Of a stretch of DNA of 64,000 bases, positions 14,263-21,587 are shown piece after piece (within the stretch, counting starts at the first letter, position 1; each line of letters opens with the position of its first letter). The position numbers and the translations under genes are program-made. The notes below the pieces were generated by a model. That model saw only the letters and a program-made list of their open reading frames with translations, did no database searches and had not been told where the DNA came from. The stretch is taken from positions 921,001 through 985,000 of the forward strand of contig NZ_CP073721.1 in NCBI RefSeq assembly GCF_025264685.1, written 5' to 3'. Origin of the DNA: Dactylosporangium roseum (GTDB lineage Bacteria; Actinomycetota; Actinomycetes; Mycobacteriales; Micromonosporaceae).

Positions 14263-14599
14263 CGGTGTCCTCCAGCAGTGCGGAGCGCCGGTCGATCGCT
14301 TCGATCCACGCCGCAGCAACGGCGGCGACTTGGACCAGCTCGGCCCGCAGCTTCGCGGGGTCATCCTCAGCAAGCGCCTCGGCGACCTCCTCCTCCAAGA
14401 CGTCCGCCCACGCGAGCGTCCTTTCAGCGGCCTGGGAGTTGGTCCAGAGTTTCGCCGATCGCGCGGCGGCCCGGCGGCCCGGACCGGCAGTTCCGTCCGG
14501 GTGGTTCTGCTCGCCCCATTTCGCGTCCTGTGCGGCCCGCTCCCGGGCGATGTCGCCGTAGACCCTGCTGTATGCGGTATCGGGGTTGATGTTGCTCAC
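14252..14599 (-). CDS. MazG-like phage protein
   Basis: 115 residues. IARERAAQDAKWGEQNHPDGT, then a helical segment with LEEEVAEALAEDDPAKLRAELVQVAAVAAAWIEA, matches a phage family related to MazG nucleotide pyrophosphohydrolases: the EEVAEAL and later helices carry the acidic metal ligands. MazG proteins remove abnormal or signalling nucleotides. Moderate confidence. Confidence 0.5.
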   Translation of the reverse strand: MSNINPDTAYSRVYGDIARERAAQDAKWGEQNHPDGTAGPGRRAAARSAKLWTNSQAAERTLAWADVLEEEVAEALAEDDPAKLRAELVQVAAVAAAWIEAIDRRSALLEDTDER

Positions 14600-14895
14600 G
14601 GTGCTCCTGCCTCTCGGTGAGCTTGTGACACAGCGGCGGCCTCCTCGCCGGAGCCCGGCAGCAGGAAGCGGTGCATACCGGACATGTATGCGACGTCGAG
14701 CATCCTGCGGTCCCAGTAGCCCTCGTCAGTGCCCGCGCACTCGGGGCAGACGACGTTGCGCTCCTTGGCCTGGGAGGCGCCGATTCGCCAGCCGGCAACC
14801 CTGGCCGAGTCGTCATCGGTGCCGGCAGGGCTCAGGACAGGCTGGCGCTTCTCGGCCATCTCGCAGATGTCGCAGCGGTAGACGACGGTCGCCAC
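14596..14895 (-). CDS. Zinc-ribbon-like phage protein
   Basis: 99 residues from GTG 14895 (VATVVYRCDICEMAEKR), with CDIC and CPEC pairs about 40 residues apart forming a likely zinc ribbon. Ala-rich C-terminus. Function unknown. Confidence 0.5.
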   Translation of the reverse strand: MATVVYRCDICEMAEKRQPVLSPAGTDDDSARVAGWRIGASQAKERNVVCPECAGTDEGYWDRRMLDVAYMSGMHRFLLPGSGEEAAAVSQAHREAGAP

Positions 14896-14899
14896 GGGC

Positions 14900-15184
14900 C
14901 TACACCTCCATCGTTCCGAGGCATCCGCACTGGTCGTCGGCTGCCTTCTGGAGTGCGCGGCCGAGGCGGACGACCTCAGCACGTGCCTCGTCCCGCTCCT
15001 CGACCGTGTGTTCGTGGAGGCTGTAGAGGTGGCGTAGTTCGGCCTCAAGTTCGTCGCGCTTCTCGTCGGATTCGACGAGGGCGAGCAAGTGGTTCATGGC
15101 GCGTTGACGGGCGGACCTCCAGGCCAGCCGGAACCGCTCGGCGCCCCGGCGCATGTTGCAGGCGCCGCAATCGCATTCGCTCAC
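14900..15184 (-). CDS. Small coiled-coil phage protein with Cys motif
   Basis: 94 residues from GTG 15184. CDCGACN at the start, then a long coiled coil (HLLALVESDEKRDELEAEL, then HTVEERDEARAEVVRLGRALQ) and a CGC tail. Function unknown. Confidence 0.5.
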   Translation of the reverse strand: MSECDCGACNMRRGAERFRLAWRSARQRAMNHLLALVESDEKRDELEAELRHLYSLHEHTVEERDEARAEVVRLGRALQKAADDQCGCLGTMEV

Positions 15185-15684
15185 TTCGCTGCTCCTGCCT
15201 TGTGTTCGGCGACCAGGGCGGCGACCTGTTCGCGCGTCCACTCGCTCGTGAAGCTCTCCAGCTCCCACGTGGGCAGCGAGCTGGGGGCCATGACGGCGGG
15301 TAGCAGCGCGGCCGGGAGGTCCACGCCGAGCGGGTCGGACTCGAAAGCGCGGCGGTGGGAGTCGAGGCGCTGCCGCGCGGCGACCCGCCGACCAATGTCC
15401 CGCCGCACCACACGACGACGGACACGGTGGACGATCGGATGCTCATCGGTGCGGATCTCCTCGATGAACGAGGCCAGCCGGGCAACCTCGCCCGAGTCCG
15501 ACTCGCTCAGGACATCCGTTTCCGCTGCTGCCATCTCAGCCTCGGACCGGGCGCGTCCGCGCTCCACGTTGAGCGGGACGTCCATCTCTCCGGCGAGGGT
15601 TTTTCTCCTGGCCATCACCAGCAGGTAGGCCAGAACACCAGCACCGAGAACAGCGATGGCGATGGGCAGCCAGGTGTCAGCCAC
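15181..15684 (-). CDS. Single-pass membrane protein
   Basis: 167 residues from GTG 15684. WLPIAIAVLGAGVLAYLLVM at about residues 5-24 is a membrane helix; the rest is a charged helical domain facing the cytoplasm. Size and layout fit a phage envelope-associated protein. Function unknown. Confidence 0.5.
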   Translation of the reverse strand: MADTWLPIAIAVLGAGVLAYLLVMARRKTLAGEMDVPLNVERGRARSEAEMAAAETDVLSESDSGEVARLASFIEEIRTDEHPIVHRVRRRVVRRDIGRRVAARQRLDSHRRAFESDPLGVDLPAALLPAVMAPSSLPTWELESFTSEWTREQVAALVAEHKAGAAK

Positions 15685-15922
15685 GGCCCACCATCCGCAA
15701 CCACCATGCCCGCCGTGTCTGCGGCTGGTAGAACGAATCCGGAGCCTTGTGCTGCGAGAAACAGGTGGAGCACATCCACGACTCGCAGATCGAGCAGCAG
15801 GCCAACGCCACAGCAGGATCTGCCTTGCCGCACCCGTCACACTCGGTGCCGTCAGGTGCTTGGTGGTCGACTGCGTGCCGCCCGATGTGGTCGGAGTGGC
15901 GGCGGATCAGGTCACGCAGCAT
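15677..15922 (-). CDS. Zinc-binding phage protein
   Basis: 81 residues with CDGCGKADPAVALACCSICESWMCSTC, two closely spaced four-cysteine sites; both zinc ribbons fit. Ends in a basic tail. Overlaps neighbours by 8-11 bases. Confidence 0.5.
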   Translation of the reverse strand: MLRDLIRRHSDHIGRHAVDHQAPDGTECDGCGKADPAVALACCSICESWMCSTCFSQHKAPDSFYQPQTRRAWWLRMVGRG

Positions 15923-16265
15923 CGAATTCCTCCGAGATCAAGTTGGGGTACTTGCCCATGTCGAACGACGTCACGAACGCCTGAACAGGCAGCGGCAGAT
16001 CAGCGGCGACAGCGTTGCCTTGGCCGTCGAACGCGATCACGTGGGCGTCGCCCCGGACCGGGTCCAGGTAGACCTCAACGGACCTGGCTCGCGGGATGAC
16101 GTCGCGGACGTAGCGGGCAACCGGGTCGTTCGACTCGCTGCCGACCAGACCCTTGTGCCCCATCGCTGAGAGGTTCGTGGCGATGGCCTGCTCGGTGGTG
16201 CCGAGAGCCGTCAGCGCCTTGCCGATGCCCTCGTCGCTGAACTCGTAGGTGATGCGCTCGGTCAC
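15912..16265 (-). CDS. Phage protein, function unknown
   Basis: 117 residues (MTERITYEFSDEGIGKALTALG). A mixed alpha/beta sequence with ARYVRDVIPRARSVEVYLDPVRGDAHVIAFD in the middle. Not recognised. Confidence 0.5.
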   Translation of the reverse strand: MTERITYEFSDEGIGKALTALGTTEQAIATNLSAMGHKGLVGSESNDPVARYVRDVIPRARSVEVYLDPVRGDAHVIAFDGQGNAVAADLPLPVQAFVTSFDMGKYPNLISEEFDAA

Positions 16266-16393
16266 TTCTTTCGACCCCCCTCGCCCGCGGGCGGGATGTT
16301 CTGGCCGCTGGCCTTGTCCGGGTGGCGGTAGCCCTTCGGACCCTTCACGTTCTTGTCGGGTCCGGCTTTCGGGTCGTTGCTGCTCTTGCTCAC
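16262..16393 (-). CDS. 43-residue basic peptide gene
   Basis: From GTG 16393 (VSKSSNDPKAGPDKNVKG), a Lys/Gly/Pro-rich, probably unfolded peptide. Start and stop both overlap neighbouring genes, which supports translation. Function unknown. Confidence 0.5.
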   Translation of the reverse strand: MSKSSNDPKAGPDKNVKGPKGYRHPDKASGQNIPPAGEGGRKK

Positions 16394-16596
16394 GGCTCGA
16401 TCACCTCTCGTGGAGCGGCCTGCGGACGGTGGTCCCGGATCGTGATGACGTGGGTGCCTGACTTCGGGTAGGCGGTGATGTGCTCGCGACGGCAGGGAGC
16501 GAACGGGATGAGCACGTAGTCGCCCGGCGCGAACTCCATGACCTGCTTGTCGCCGGTGACGAGGTCTTCGACGGTGACACGGAACTGGTGGCTCAT
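16390..16596 (-). CDS. Small beta-rich phage protein
   Basis: 68 residues (MSHQFRVTVEDLVTGDKQVMEF). Strand-rich with APGDYVLIPFAPC, compatible with a small barrel. Function unknown. Confidence 0.5.
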   Translation of the reverse strand: MSHQFRVTVEDLVTGDKQVMEFAPGDYVLIPFAPCRREHITAYPKSGTHVITIRDHRPQAAPREVIEP

Positions 16597-17312
16597 GCCG
16601 GCTCACCGCCGTCGTCGAACACCTCGGTCACGTCGCCCAGCTCGCGGAGTCCGGCCAGTGTGCGGCTCTTGCAGCAGCGGGGCCTGCCGGAACAGCGGTA
16701 GAAGGCACTGCCCTCGCGGCGGATCCATCGGTGCGTGAACAGGCCGTCCTCGGCGACGACGTCGACCACGTTCGGGTCCTCGGCCTCGGTGGCGAGCTTG
16801 GGCCAGGTGCGCGGCTCTCGCATCACCACGGTCACGGAGCCCTCGTAGTCGAGGATCTCGGCGAGGGTCGTCGTTGCGTTGCCGCGCTTCGGGTCGAGCC
16901 ACACTGGCGCGGAGACGTCGTCGCGACGCGGGTACCGCATGCCCGACTCGCCACCGATCAGCGCTACGGCTCCTTCCGGGACCTGCGGCAGGGTCAGCAC
17001 CAGCGGTACGGCCTGAGCGGGCTGCTCCTCGCCGCAGTAGTGGCAGGTCATCGACCGCACGCCACAGGTGCCGCAGGTGATGAGCGTGAGTGGCGTGTAC
17101 GGCTCGGGCTCGCGCACGGCGGTCACGGTCAGCGGGGCGTAGTCCATCAACTCGCCGTCGGACCAGGGGTGGGGGTCGTCGGCGTTCACGCCACCCAGGT
17201 GCCAGCGGCCGTCAGTGCCCCGCTCGTGGTCCCATCCAGTGCGGTCCTCGACTTCGGTCACGTCGTCTGGGATGGACTTTCCGGGCTGGATGATGTCGCC
17301 GATGGCGGTCAC
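16593..17312 (-). CDS. Phage protein with zinc-ribbon pairs
   Basis: 239 residues. CGTCGVRSMTCHYCGEE at about 80-95 is a zinc ribbon; near the C-terminus a second Cys cluster (YRCSGRPRCCKSRT) may bind metal. In between are beta segments with LEEP/VPLVLTLPQVP character. Not recognised; probably binds nucleic acid or protein partners. Confidence 0.5.
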   Translation of the reverse strand: MTAIGDIIQPGKSIPDDVTEVEDRTGWDHERGTDGRWHLGGVNADDPHPWSDGELMDYAPLTVTAVREPEPYTPLTLITCGTCGVRSMTCHYCGEEQPAQAVPLVLTLPQVPEGAVALIGGESGMRYPRRDDVSAPVWLDPKRGNATTTLAEILDYEGSVTVVMREPRTWPKLATEAEDPNVVDVVAEDGLFTHRWIRREGSAFYRCSGRPRCCKSRTLAGLRELGDVTEVFDDGGEPA

Positions 17313-17392
17313 TTGGTCACTCTCCAGATGATGTAAGCCCAGAAGGCGAAGACGGCGACGACGATGAGGAGGGCGACAAGGTTGTCGCTCAC
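17309..17392 (-). CDS. 27-residue single-helix membrane peptide
   Basis: GTG 17392: VSDNLVALLIVVAVFAFWAY then IIWRVTK. A single hydrophobic helix with a basic end. Overlaps both neighbours, so translation is probably coupled. First of five tiny membrane peptide genes between here and 18951. Confidence 0.5.
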   Translation of the reverse strand: MSDNLVALLIVVAVFAFWAYIIWRVTK

Positions 17393-17565
17393 GCGTGCCT
17401 CGCGTAGGCGCAGGAGTTGCAGGAGCAGCAGCCGCAGTGCTCGCAGTTCACCGGCTCTTCCCAGTCGCCGGAGTCCGCGTCGTAGTAGCCGCCGCAGTCG
17501 TTGCCGCAGTGCTCGTCCGAGACGGTCTTGCCGTCGCCGCACTCGGTGTACTTGACCTTGCTCAT
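17389..17565 (-). CDS. Cys-rich 58-residue phage protein
   Basis: From ATG 17565 behind a GAAAGGAAAC site. Ten cysteines in 58 residues, including CGNDCGG and CEHCGCCSCNSC, an unusually dense metal-binding pattern. Acidic overall. Function unknown. Confidence 0.5.
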   Translation of the reverse strand: MSKVKYTECGDGKTVSDEHCGNDCGGYYDADSGDWEEPVNCEHCGCCSCNSCAYARHA

Positions 17566-17654
17566 TTGCCGTTTCCTTTCGGCGATTCGTTGATGGCCGC
17601 AGCAGTGGCGATGAGTGCGGCGATGACGAGCAGCAGCAGGGAGAGGCCGTTCAT
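17562..17654 (-). CDS. 30-residue membrane peptide
   Basis: From ATG 17654: MNGLSLLLLVIAALIATAAA then INESPKGNGK. A hydrophobic helix with a short polar tail, like small phage membrane peptides. Stop overlaps the next start. Confidence 0.5.
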   Translation of the reverse strand: MNGLSLLLLVIAALIATAAAINESPKGNGK

Positions 17655-17842
17655 GACGTCTTCCGGGCCATCTCGTCGAATTCTTTGGCGATGACTCGCT
17701 TGCCGGTGGAGATGGCGCGGAGTCGCCCGGCTGCGTCGTCGAGAGAGACGGCATCGAAGACGACGCCTGCGATGAGGTCGACGAGTTCGGCTTCCTGGCG
17801 CAGCCGGGCGGCCACCTCGGCGGGGCTTGCCACTTCGCTCAC
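17651..17842 (-). CDS. Small helical phage protein
   Basis: 63 residues from GTG 17842 (VSEVASPAEVAARLRQEAEL). Alpha-helical, with two ordered halves (DLIAGVVFDAVSLDDAAGRL). Lies between membrane peptide genes. Function unknown. Confidence 0.5.
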   Translation of the reverse strand: MSEVASPAEVAARLRQEAELVDLIAGVVFDAVSLDDAAGRLRAISTGKRVIAKEFDEMARKTS

Positions 17843-17985
17843 GCCTTGCTCACCCACAGCAGGAGAGCGCCACCCCAGCAGGGGGCGGTCGCGCAGGCGA
17901 CGGCGACAGTGGCGAGGATGGCGACGATGAGGACCACGGCCAGGGATTCGTGCCATTTCGCGGGCTGGTCGTTCAGCTCGGTCAC
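17839..17985 (-). CDS. 48-residue membrane peptide
   Basis: From GTG 17985. VTELNDQPAKWHE then a hydrophobic segment of about 28 residues, long enough for one membrane helix plus a short hairpin. Cys residues are present in the hydrophobic part. Function unknown. Confidence 0.5.
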   Translation of the reverse strand: MTELNDQPAKWHESLAVVLIVAILATVAVACATAPCWGGALLLWVSKA

Positions 17986-18236
17986 CGCGACACCTCGATC
18001 CAGTCGTCGGCGAGCCCTGCATCCATGGCGTTGTTGCGCCGGATGTTCTGTGCGGTGGCGGCCACGTCCGCGAGAGTGGCGTGCACGTGGGCGAGTGCGA
18101 TCGTCTGGCTGATCTGCCCCTGCTCGAGGTCGGCCTGCGCGGCGGACATCGTGACGCCGAGGAGTGCTGCGCTCTTGTCCTTCGCCAACTGGGCGAGACG
18201 CTCGGCCTCGCGGTAGTGCCAAGGTCCGGTAGCCAT
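17982..18236 (-). CDS. Helical phage protein
   Basis: 84 residues (MATGPWHYREAERLAQLAKDK), predicted all-helical. The ATG overlaps the preceding TAA (TAATG). Proteins of this pattern are found in actinophage early regions. Function unknown. Confidence 0.5.
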   Translation of the reverse strand: MATGPWHYREAERLAQLAKDKSAALLGVTMSAAQADLEQGQISQTIALAHVHATLADVAATAQNIRRNNAMDAGLADDWIEVSR

Positions 18237-18370
18237 TAGTACGGCCTCCCAAACTCGTCGAATTCGGCCTCACGGCCCTGGTGGTGGATTGGCGCGGCGA
18301 CGTACTTCAGGGCGCCGATGAAGGCGGCGAGGAGGAGGAGCACGGCGGCGAAGGTCAGTGGGAAGCCCAC
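18236..18370 (-). CDS. 44-residue membrane peptide
   Basis: From GTG 18370. VGFPLTFAAVLLLLAAFIGA then LKYVAAPIHHQG, one membrane helix with a charged outside tail. Overlaps the previous gene by 16 bases. Confidence 0.5.
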   Translation of the reverse strand: MGFPLTFAAVLLLLAAFIGALKYVAAPIHHQGREAEFDEFGRPY

Positions 18371-18645
18371 GGCCGCCCTCCCATCGCCTGACGTCCGAAG
18401 TCCTTCAGGCGGTAGTAGGTGACGCCTTTCGCTGTCGTCTCGCCTCGCCCGCGCGGCTCGTCGGGCGTCAAGGCCCGCACCCACTCGTGGTCGATGAACT
18501 CCTTGACCATGGCGGTCACCCGCCGGTAGGTCTGCTTGTCGAAGACCTGCCCGGCCTCGCCGTAGATCCGTCCGCCACCGGCAGCAATCAGCCGCAGCAG
18601 GGCTTTTCGGGTCGGGGTCGGGTACAGGCCGTTGACCTCAGGCAT
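18355..18645 (-). CDS. Winged-helix-like phage protein
   Basis: 96 residues. TRKALLRLIAAGGGRIYG, VFDKQTYRRVTAMVKEFIDHEWVRAL, and KGVTYYRLKDFGRQAM form helix-turn-helix plus wing, likely a small DNA-binding domain. Partner site unknown. Confidence 0.5.
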   Translation of the reverse strand: MPEVNGLYPTPTRKALLRLIAAGGGRIYGEAGQVFDKQTYRRVTAMVKEFIDHEWVRALTPDEPRGRGETTAKGVTYYRLKDFGRQAMGGRPWASH

Positions 18646-18853
18646 CGGGGATCACCTCGGCCTTCGCCAGGAGCTGGCCGGTCGTGGCACGCGCCTTGTT
18701 GGTGTCGAGGCCACCAGCGCCGGGGAGCGCGTGGTCCCAGTAGATGTGCCGCCACATCTCGCTCTGCCCGGCGTCGGGGTCTTCTGCGCTGCACCACTCG
18801 CGGTGGCCGCAGGACGGGCAGACCATCCAGCAGGGGAGCTTCGGCCCGCTCAC
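18638..18853 (-). CDS. Zinc-ribbon phage protein
   Basis: 71 residues from GTG 18853. WMVCPSCGHREWCSAED is a CxxC ribbon with a following helix. Function unknown. Confidence 0.5.
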   Translation of the reverse strand: MSGPKLPCWMVCPSCGHREWCSAEDPDAGQSEMWRHIYWDHALPGAGGLDTNKARATTGQLLAKAEVIPDA

Positions 18854-18951
18854 TGGATCACCACCGAGAGCACCCAGGCACCGGCGAGGATCAGAGCGCC
18901 GAGGACGATGAAGCCGACGATGGCGGCGAGGTTGAGCAGGAGTCGCTTCAC
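18850..18951 (-). CDS. 33-residue membrane peptide
   Basis: From GTG 18951: VKRLLLNLAAIVGFIVLGAL then ILAGAWVLSVVIQ. Basic first residues, then one long hydrophobic helix. The last of the small membrane peptide group, directly downstream of the SsgA-like gene. Confidence 0.5.
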   Translation of the reverse strand: MKRLLLNLAAIVGFIVLGALILAGAWVLSVVIQ

Positions 18952-19352
18952 CGCTGCCCACCTCCGGTCATCAGCAGGTGGCGCAGTTCGGCATCGAAAT
19001 CGATGACCTCGGCGCCGTAGGGCACGAGGTCTTCGGCGTCGATGAGCAGGGCCCGGATGTTGTCGGCGGGACAACGAAGGATGGCCCGGCCGTCGGGGCT
19101 GGACAATGCGAGGTGGTACCGGTCCTCGGCGTCGGTCCAGCAGCAGAAGTCACCGACACCGGCAGGTCCGAGGAGTCCGTCGCGGAGGATGTCCCGGGCG
19201 AGGCGCCACACGATCCGCCGTCCGTCACACCGGCGGCCGAAGTTGGCGACTACCTCCAGCGGCTCTGAGGTGCGGTAGGACAGGGTCAGCCATAGCTGGG
19301 CGACGGTCGGGTCGATGACGGTGAACAGCACCTCGGTGCGGATCGTGCTCAC
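18948..19352 (-). CDS. SsgA/SsgB-family (SALP) developmental protein
   Basis: 134 residues from GTG 19352. The chain runs VLFTVIDPTVAQLWLTLSYR, then RRIVWRLARDILRDGLLGPAGVGD, then a YHLALSSPDGRAILRCPADNI block and an acidic C-terminus, the standard layout of SsgA-like proteins. In Streptomyces these recruit FtsZ and control sporulation septa; they are normally chromosomal. A phage copy suggests interference with host cell division or sporulation. No neighbours of the usual chromosomal locus are present. Confidence 0.5.
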   Translation of the reverse strand: MSTIRTEVLFTVIDPTVAQLWLTLSYRTSEPLEVVANFGRRCDGRRIVWRLARDILRDGLLGPAGVGDFCCWTDAEDRYHLALSSPDGRAILRCPADNIRALLIDAEDLVPYGAEVIDFDAELRHLLMTGGGQR

Positions 19353-19846
19353 CGCTGCTCTCCCCTGAGGTACTGCTCGATCCGGTCGAGCCGGGCGGAC
19401 ATCCCGAGCGCGGTCAGGGGCGCGTACTCATCGCCGATGATCTGCACCGAGTCCCGGAGCGCGGCGACCTCTTCGAGTACCGCATGCACGCGGTCACTGA
19501 TTCCGGTGCGTTCTTCTGCTGGCGTGTTGGCGGTGCGTTCCTCACCCGTTGAGACGGCCGCCGGCTCGATGAGCTCGCGCCTCGGCGCCATCCGCTCGGC
19601 CATACCACGCAACGCACCGGTCAGCTCGCCGAGCTGCGCGACGAGCGCGGCGACGGACGCCCTGAGGCCGTCGCTGTCCGGCTCCGGCGCCGGGCCGCCG
19701 TTGAGCCACGCCACACGCTCGGCGGCTTCGCGGATGCTGCCGTGGTCGCTCTCCGGCTCCCAGTCGGTTCCGCCCTGACTGCGCGGGGTGCCGGTGCCGA
19801 CAGTCCACAGGCCGGGCTCGGACTGGATGTAGTGGTAGCCGCTCAC
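19349..19846 (-). CDS. Coiled-coil phage protein
   Basis: 165 residues. The N-terminal 55 residues are polar and Gly-rich with several Trp; from about 60 on is an amphipathic coiled coil (RASVAALVAQLGELTGALRG, then ISDRVHAVLEEVAALRDSVQ) ending LDRIEQYLRGEQR. May oligomerise. Function unknown. Confidence 0.5.
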   Translation of the reverse strand: MSGYHYIQSEPGLWTVGTGTPRSQGGTDWEPESDHGSIREAAERVAWLNGGPAPEPDSDGLRASVAALVAQLGELTGALRGMAERMAPRRELIEPAAVSTGEERTANTPAEERTGISDRVHAVLEEVAALRDSVQIIGDEYAPLTALGMSARLDRIEQYLRGEQR

Positions 19847-20067
19847 TGCTGCTCTCCTTCAGAACTCGGGGTGGCCCATCCCTGCGGGAAGCAGCTCCGA
19901 CAGGGCGAGGCCATCTGCCGCTGCGCGTACCAGGCGCCGAAACGCAGGTACGGGCTTCCGGCTGCCGCCCCGCAGTGGGTTTGGGTTGAGCCCTCCGCGT
20001 GCGGGCGGTGGATGATGACGTTGGGGCCGGGGCGCCGGACGGCGAGGACGTCGTCTGTCTCGCTCAC
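19843..20067 (-). CDS. Small Cys-containing phage protein
   Basis: 74 residues. VIIHRPHAEGSTQTHCGAAAG and then CRSCFPQGW give His/Cys pairs that may bind zinc. Function unknown. Confidence 0.5.
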   Translation of the reverse strand: MSETDDVLAVRRPGPNVIIHRPHAEGSTQTHCGAAAGSPYLRFGAWYAQRQMASPCRSCFPQGWATPSSEGEQQ

Positions 20068-20363
20068 AGCGCCACCAGCGCAGCCTCAGCAACCTGCCGC
20101 TTGTAGTCCTCGTGCGCGACGACCCGCACCACGGCCCGGGTCGTGTTGGCGAGGCTGCTGAACATGCCCAGCGCCGTGGCGTAGTCGATGGGTCGGCTGT
20201 ACTGCACGCCGTTGGTGAGCACGACGTACCGCTCGAAGGTGTGCACCTCGTCGAGCACGGCCCACATCTCGTCGCTGAGTTTGGTTTTGGCGCCTTTGCC
20301 CCCGTCGGCGCCGAGCAACTGGAGTAGGGCGTCACGGTCGTAGGTGTGCTTGGCGGTGCTCAC
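20064..20363 (-). CDS. Helical phage protein
   Basis: 99 residues (MSTAKHTYDRDALLQLLGADG). Mixed helical with TFERYVVLTNGVQYS in the middle. Overlaps both neighbours. Not recognised. Confidence 0.5.
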   Translation of the reverse strand: MSTAKHTYDRDALLQLLGADGGKGAKTKLSDEMWAVLDEVHTFERYVVLTNGVQYSRPIDYATALGMFSSLANTTRAVVRVVAHEDYKRQVAEAALVAL

Positions 20364-20716
20364 TCGGACTCACCACCCTGGGCCTCGCGCTGCGCCCTGC
20401 GGCCGAGATCCATCAGTTCGTGGTAGTCGTCCATCTCGCGGCGGACGACGTACACGGCCTTGTAGGAGGCCGTGCCGAATCGCCTCGACGCGCGGTAGTG
20501 CGTCTTGTCGTCGTTGACCGTCATCTCCACGCCGAGGGCGGCGGCGATGCGCTGGATCTCCTCGATGCCGACCTGGTCGTCATCGCTGCCGACGTAGTAC
20601 TCAACTTCGACGCCGAAGTCCCGCAGCGGGACGCCTTCGTTCTTCGCCAGGAACGTCACTAGTCCCTCAAGGTCGGACAGCAACTCCTCGCGGCGGCCGT
20701 TCTTCTCGGTGTTCAT
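20360..20716 (-). CDS. Phage protein, function unknown
   Basis: 118 residues from ATG 20716, chosen over an ATG at 20731 because GGAG lies 9 bases upstream of 20716. Contains FGVEVEYYVGSDDDQVGIEEIQ, a sheet-helix pattern, and a charged helix at the end. An 80-base gap before it is one of the few breaks in the operon. Confidence 0.5.
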   Translation of the reverse strand: MNTEKNGRREELLSDLEGLVTFLAKNEGVPLRDFGVEVEYYVGSDDDQVGIEEIQRIAAALGVEMTVNDDKTHYRASRRFGTASYKAVYVVRREMDDYHELMDLGRRAQREAQGGESE

Positions 20717-20796
20717 TTCGGTAAGCTCCATTCGTCTGGAGCGGCTCGCGCGATCCACGGGCAAGGTGTTGGCGGGCCGCTCTTGGCTTGTTCAGG

Positions 20797-20940
20797 TCAG
20801 ATGCGCGCGTTCTTGCGGATCTTCTTGCCGAGCGAGCGCCAGTACCGCTCCCGGTTGGCGCGCTCCGTCGGTGACTCGGCGTCGGGGCCCGTGTAGCCGT
20901 AGTAGACGGCGCCGGACGGGACGAGGGTCGGGGAGGCCAT
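20797..20940 (-). CDS. 47-residue basic phage protein
   Basis: From ATG 20940 behind GAAGGAGAG. Starts MASPTLVPSGAVYYGYTGPD and ends RSLGKKIRKNARI, so a hydrophobic/aromatic N-terminus joins a basic tail. A 14-base motif (GGCTTGTTCAGGTC on the plus strand) occurs both just after its stop and upstream of its start. Confidence 0.5.
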   Translation of the reverse strand: MASPTLVPSGAVYYGYTGPDAESPTERANRERYWRSLGKKIRKNARI

Positions 20941-20987
20941 GTCTCTCCTTCGATGAGCTTTTGGGCTTGTTCAGGTCTGGGGAAGAC

Positions 20988-21048
20988 CGGCCCGGTGCCG
21001 GGTTGGAGCAACGCCAGTCGCCCTCAGGCCACCCGGCGCCGGGCCGGG
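20988..21048 (-). terminator. Large intergenic hairpin in the early operon
   Basis: Arms of about 17 bases (CCGGCCCGG-C-GCCGGGT and ACCCGGC-A-CCGGGCCGG) with one mismatch around a loop of about 27 bases, directly after the stop of the upstream gene. No clear U-run follows, so it could be a weak terminator, an attenuator or an RNA-processing site that lowers expression of the genes further down the operon. Confidence 0.5.
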
Positions 21049-21050
21049 GC

Positions 21051-21587
21051 TCAGGCAGCCTCGGACTTGCCGAGGTACTCGTCGAGGTCCAGGCCGAGCA
21101 GCTCGGCGGCCTCGGCAGGTGACTTCGCCGCGGGCGCGAGCACCCGCAGGGCGAGCAGCCGGTCGTACTGCTGGACCTTCACCGTGTAGGAGCGGGTGGC
21201 CTTAATGACCTCTTCGCGCTTCTCTGCGATCTCGTCCCAGGACCACACGACGATCAATTCCCGCTGGTAGGTCACCTCACCGGCGACCTTGACCTTGCGG
21301 CCCTGCCGGCGGGGCACGCTGAGCAACTGCCCGTCGTAGGAGACGAGCGCCCGGTTGCGGTCCTCGAAACGCACGATCTCCTTGCCGAGCCCGGCACGAC
21401 GGCAGGCCCGGGAGACGTGCAGCGCCCACGTCCGCTGCGCCTGAACGGCGTCGGTGAGCTTGTCCTCGAACAGGTCGAGCCGCTCCGACGTGTCGGTGGT
21501 GGCGTTGCAGATCTCGGCGAGCAGGTCTTCGTACTCGTCCTTGTCCCGCTCGGACCATGCGGCCCGGTTGATCGCGTAGCGGCTCAC
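21051..21587 (-). CDS. Phage protein, function unknown
   Basis: 178 residues from GTG 21587. N-terminal helical region with RRAGLGKEIVRFEDRNRALVSYDGQLLSVPRRQGRK, then beta segment, then helices ending LGLDLDEYLG. Common in actinophage early regions by my recollection; no function can be read. Confidence 0.5.
   Translation of the reverse strand: MSRYAINRAAWSERDKDEYEDLLAEICNATTDTSERLDLFEDKLTDAVQAQRTWALHVSRACRRAGLGKEIVRFEDRNRALVSYDGQLLSVPRRQGRKVKVAGEVTYQRELIVVWSWDEIAEKREEVIKATRSYTVKVQQYDRLLALRVLAPAAKSPAEAAELLGLDLDEYLGKSEAA

Noticed and set aside
15927..15945. A fourth copy of the Y-RNA motif (GAGATCAAGT)
   Set aside because: It lies within a coding frame, has no partner strand or hairpin, and looks like chance.
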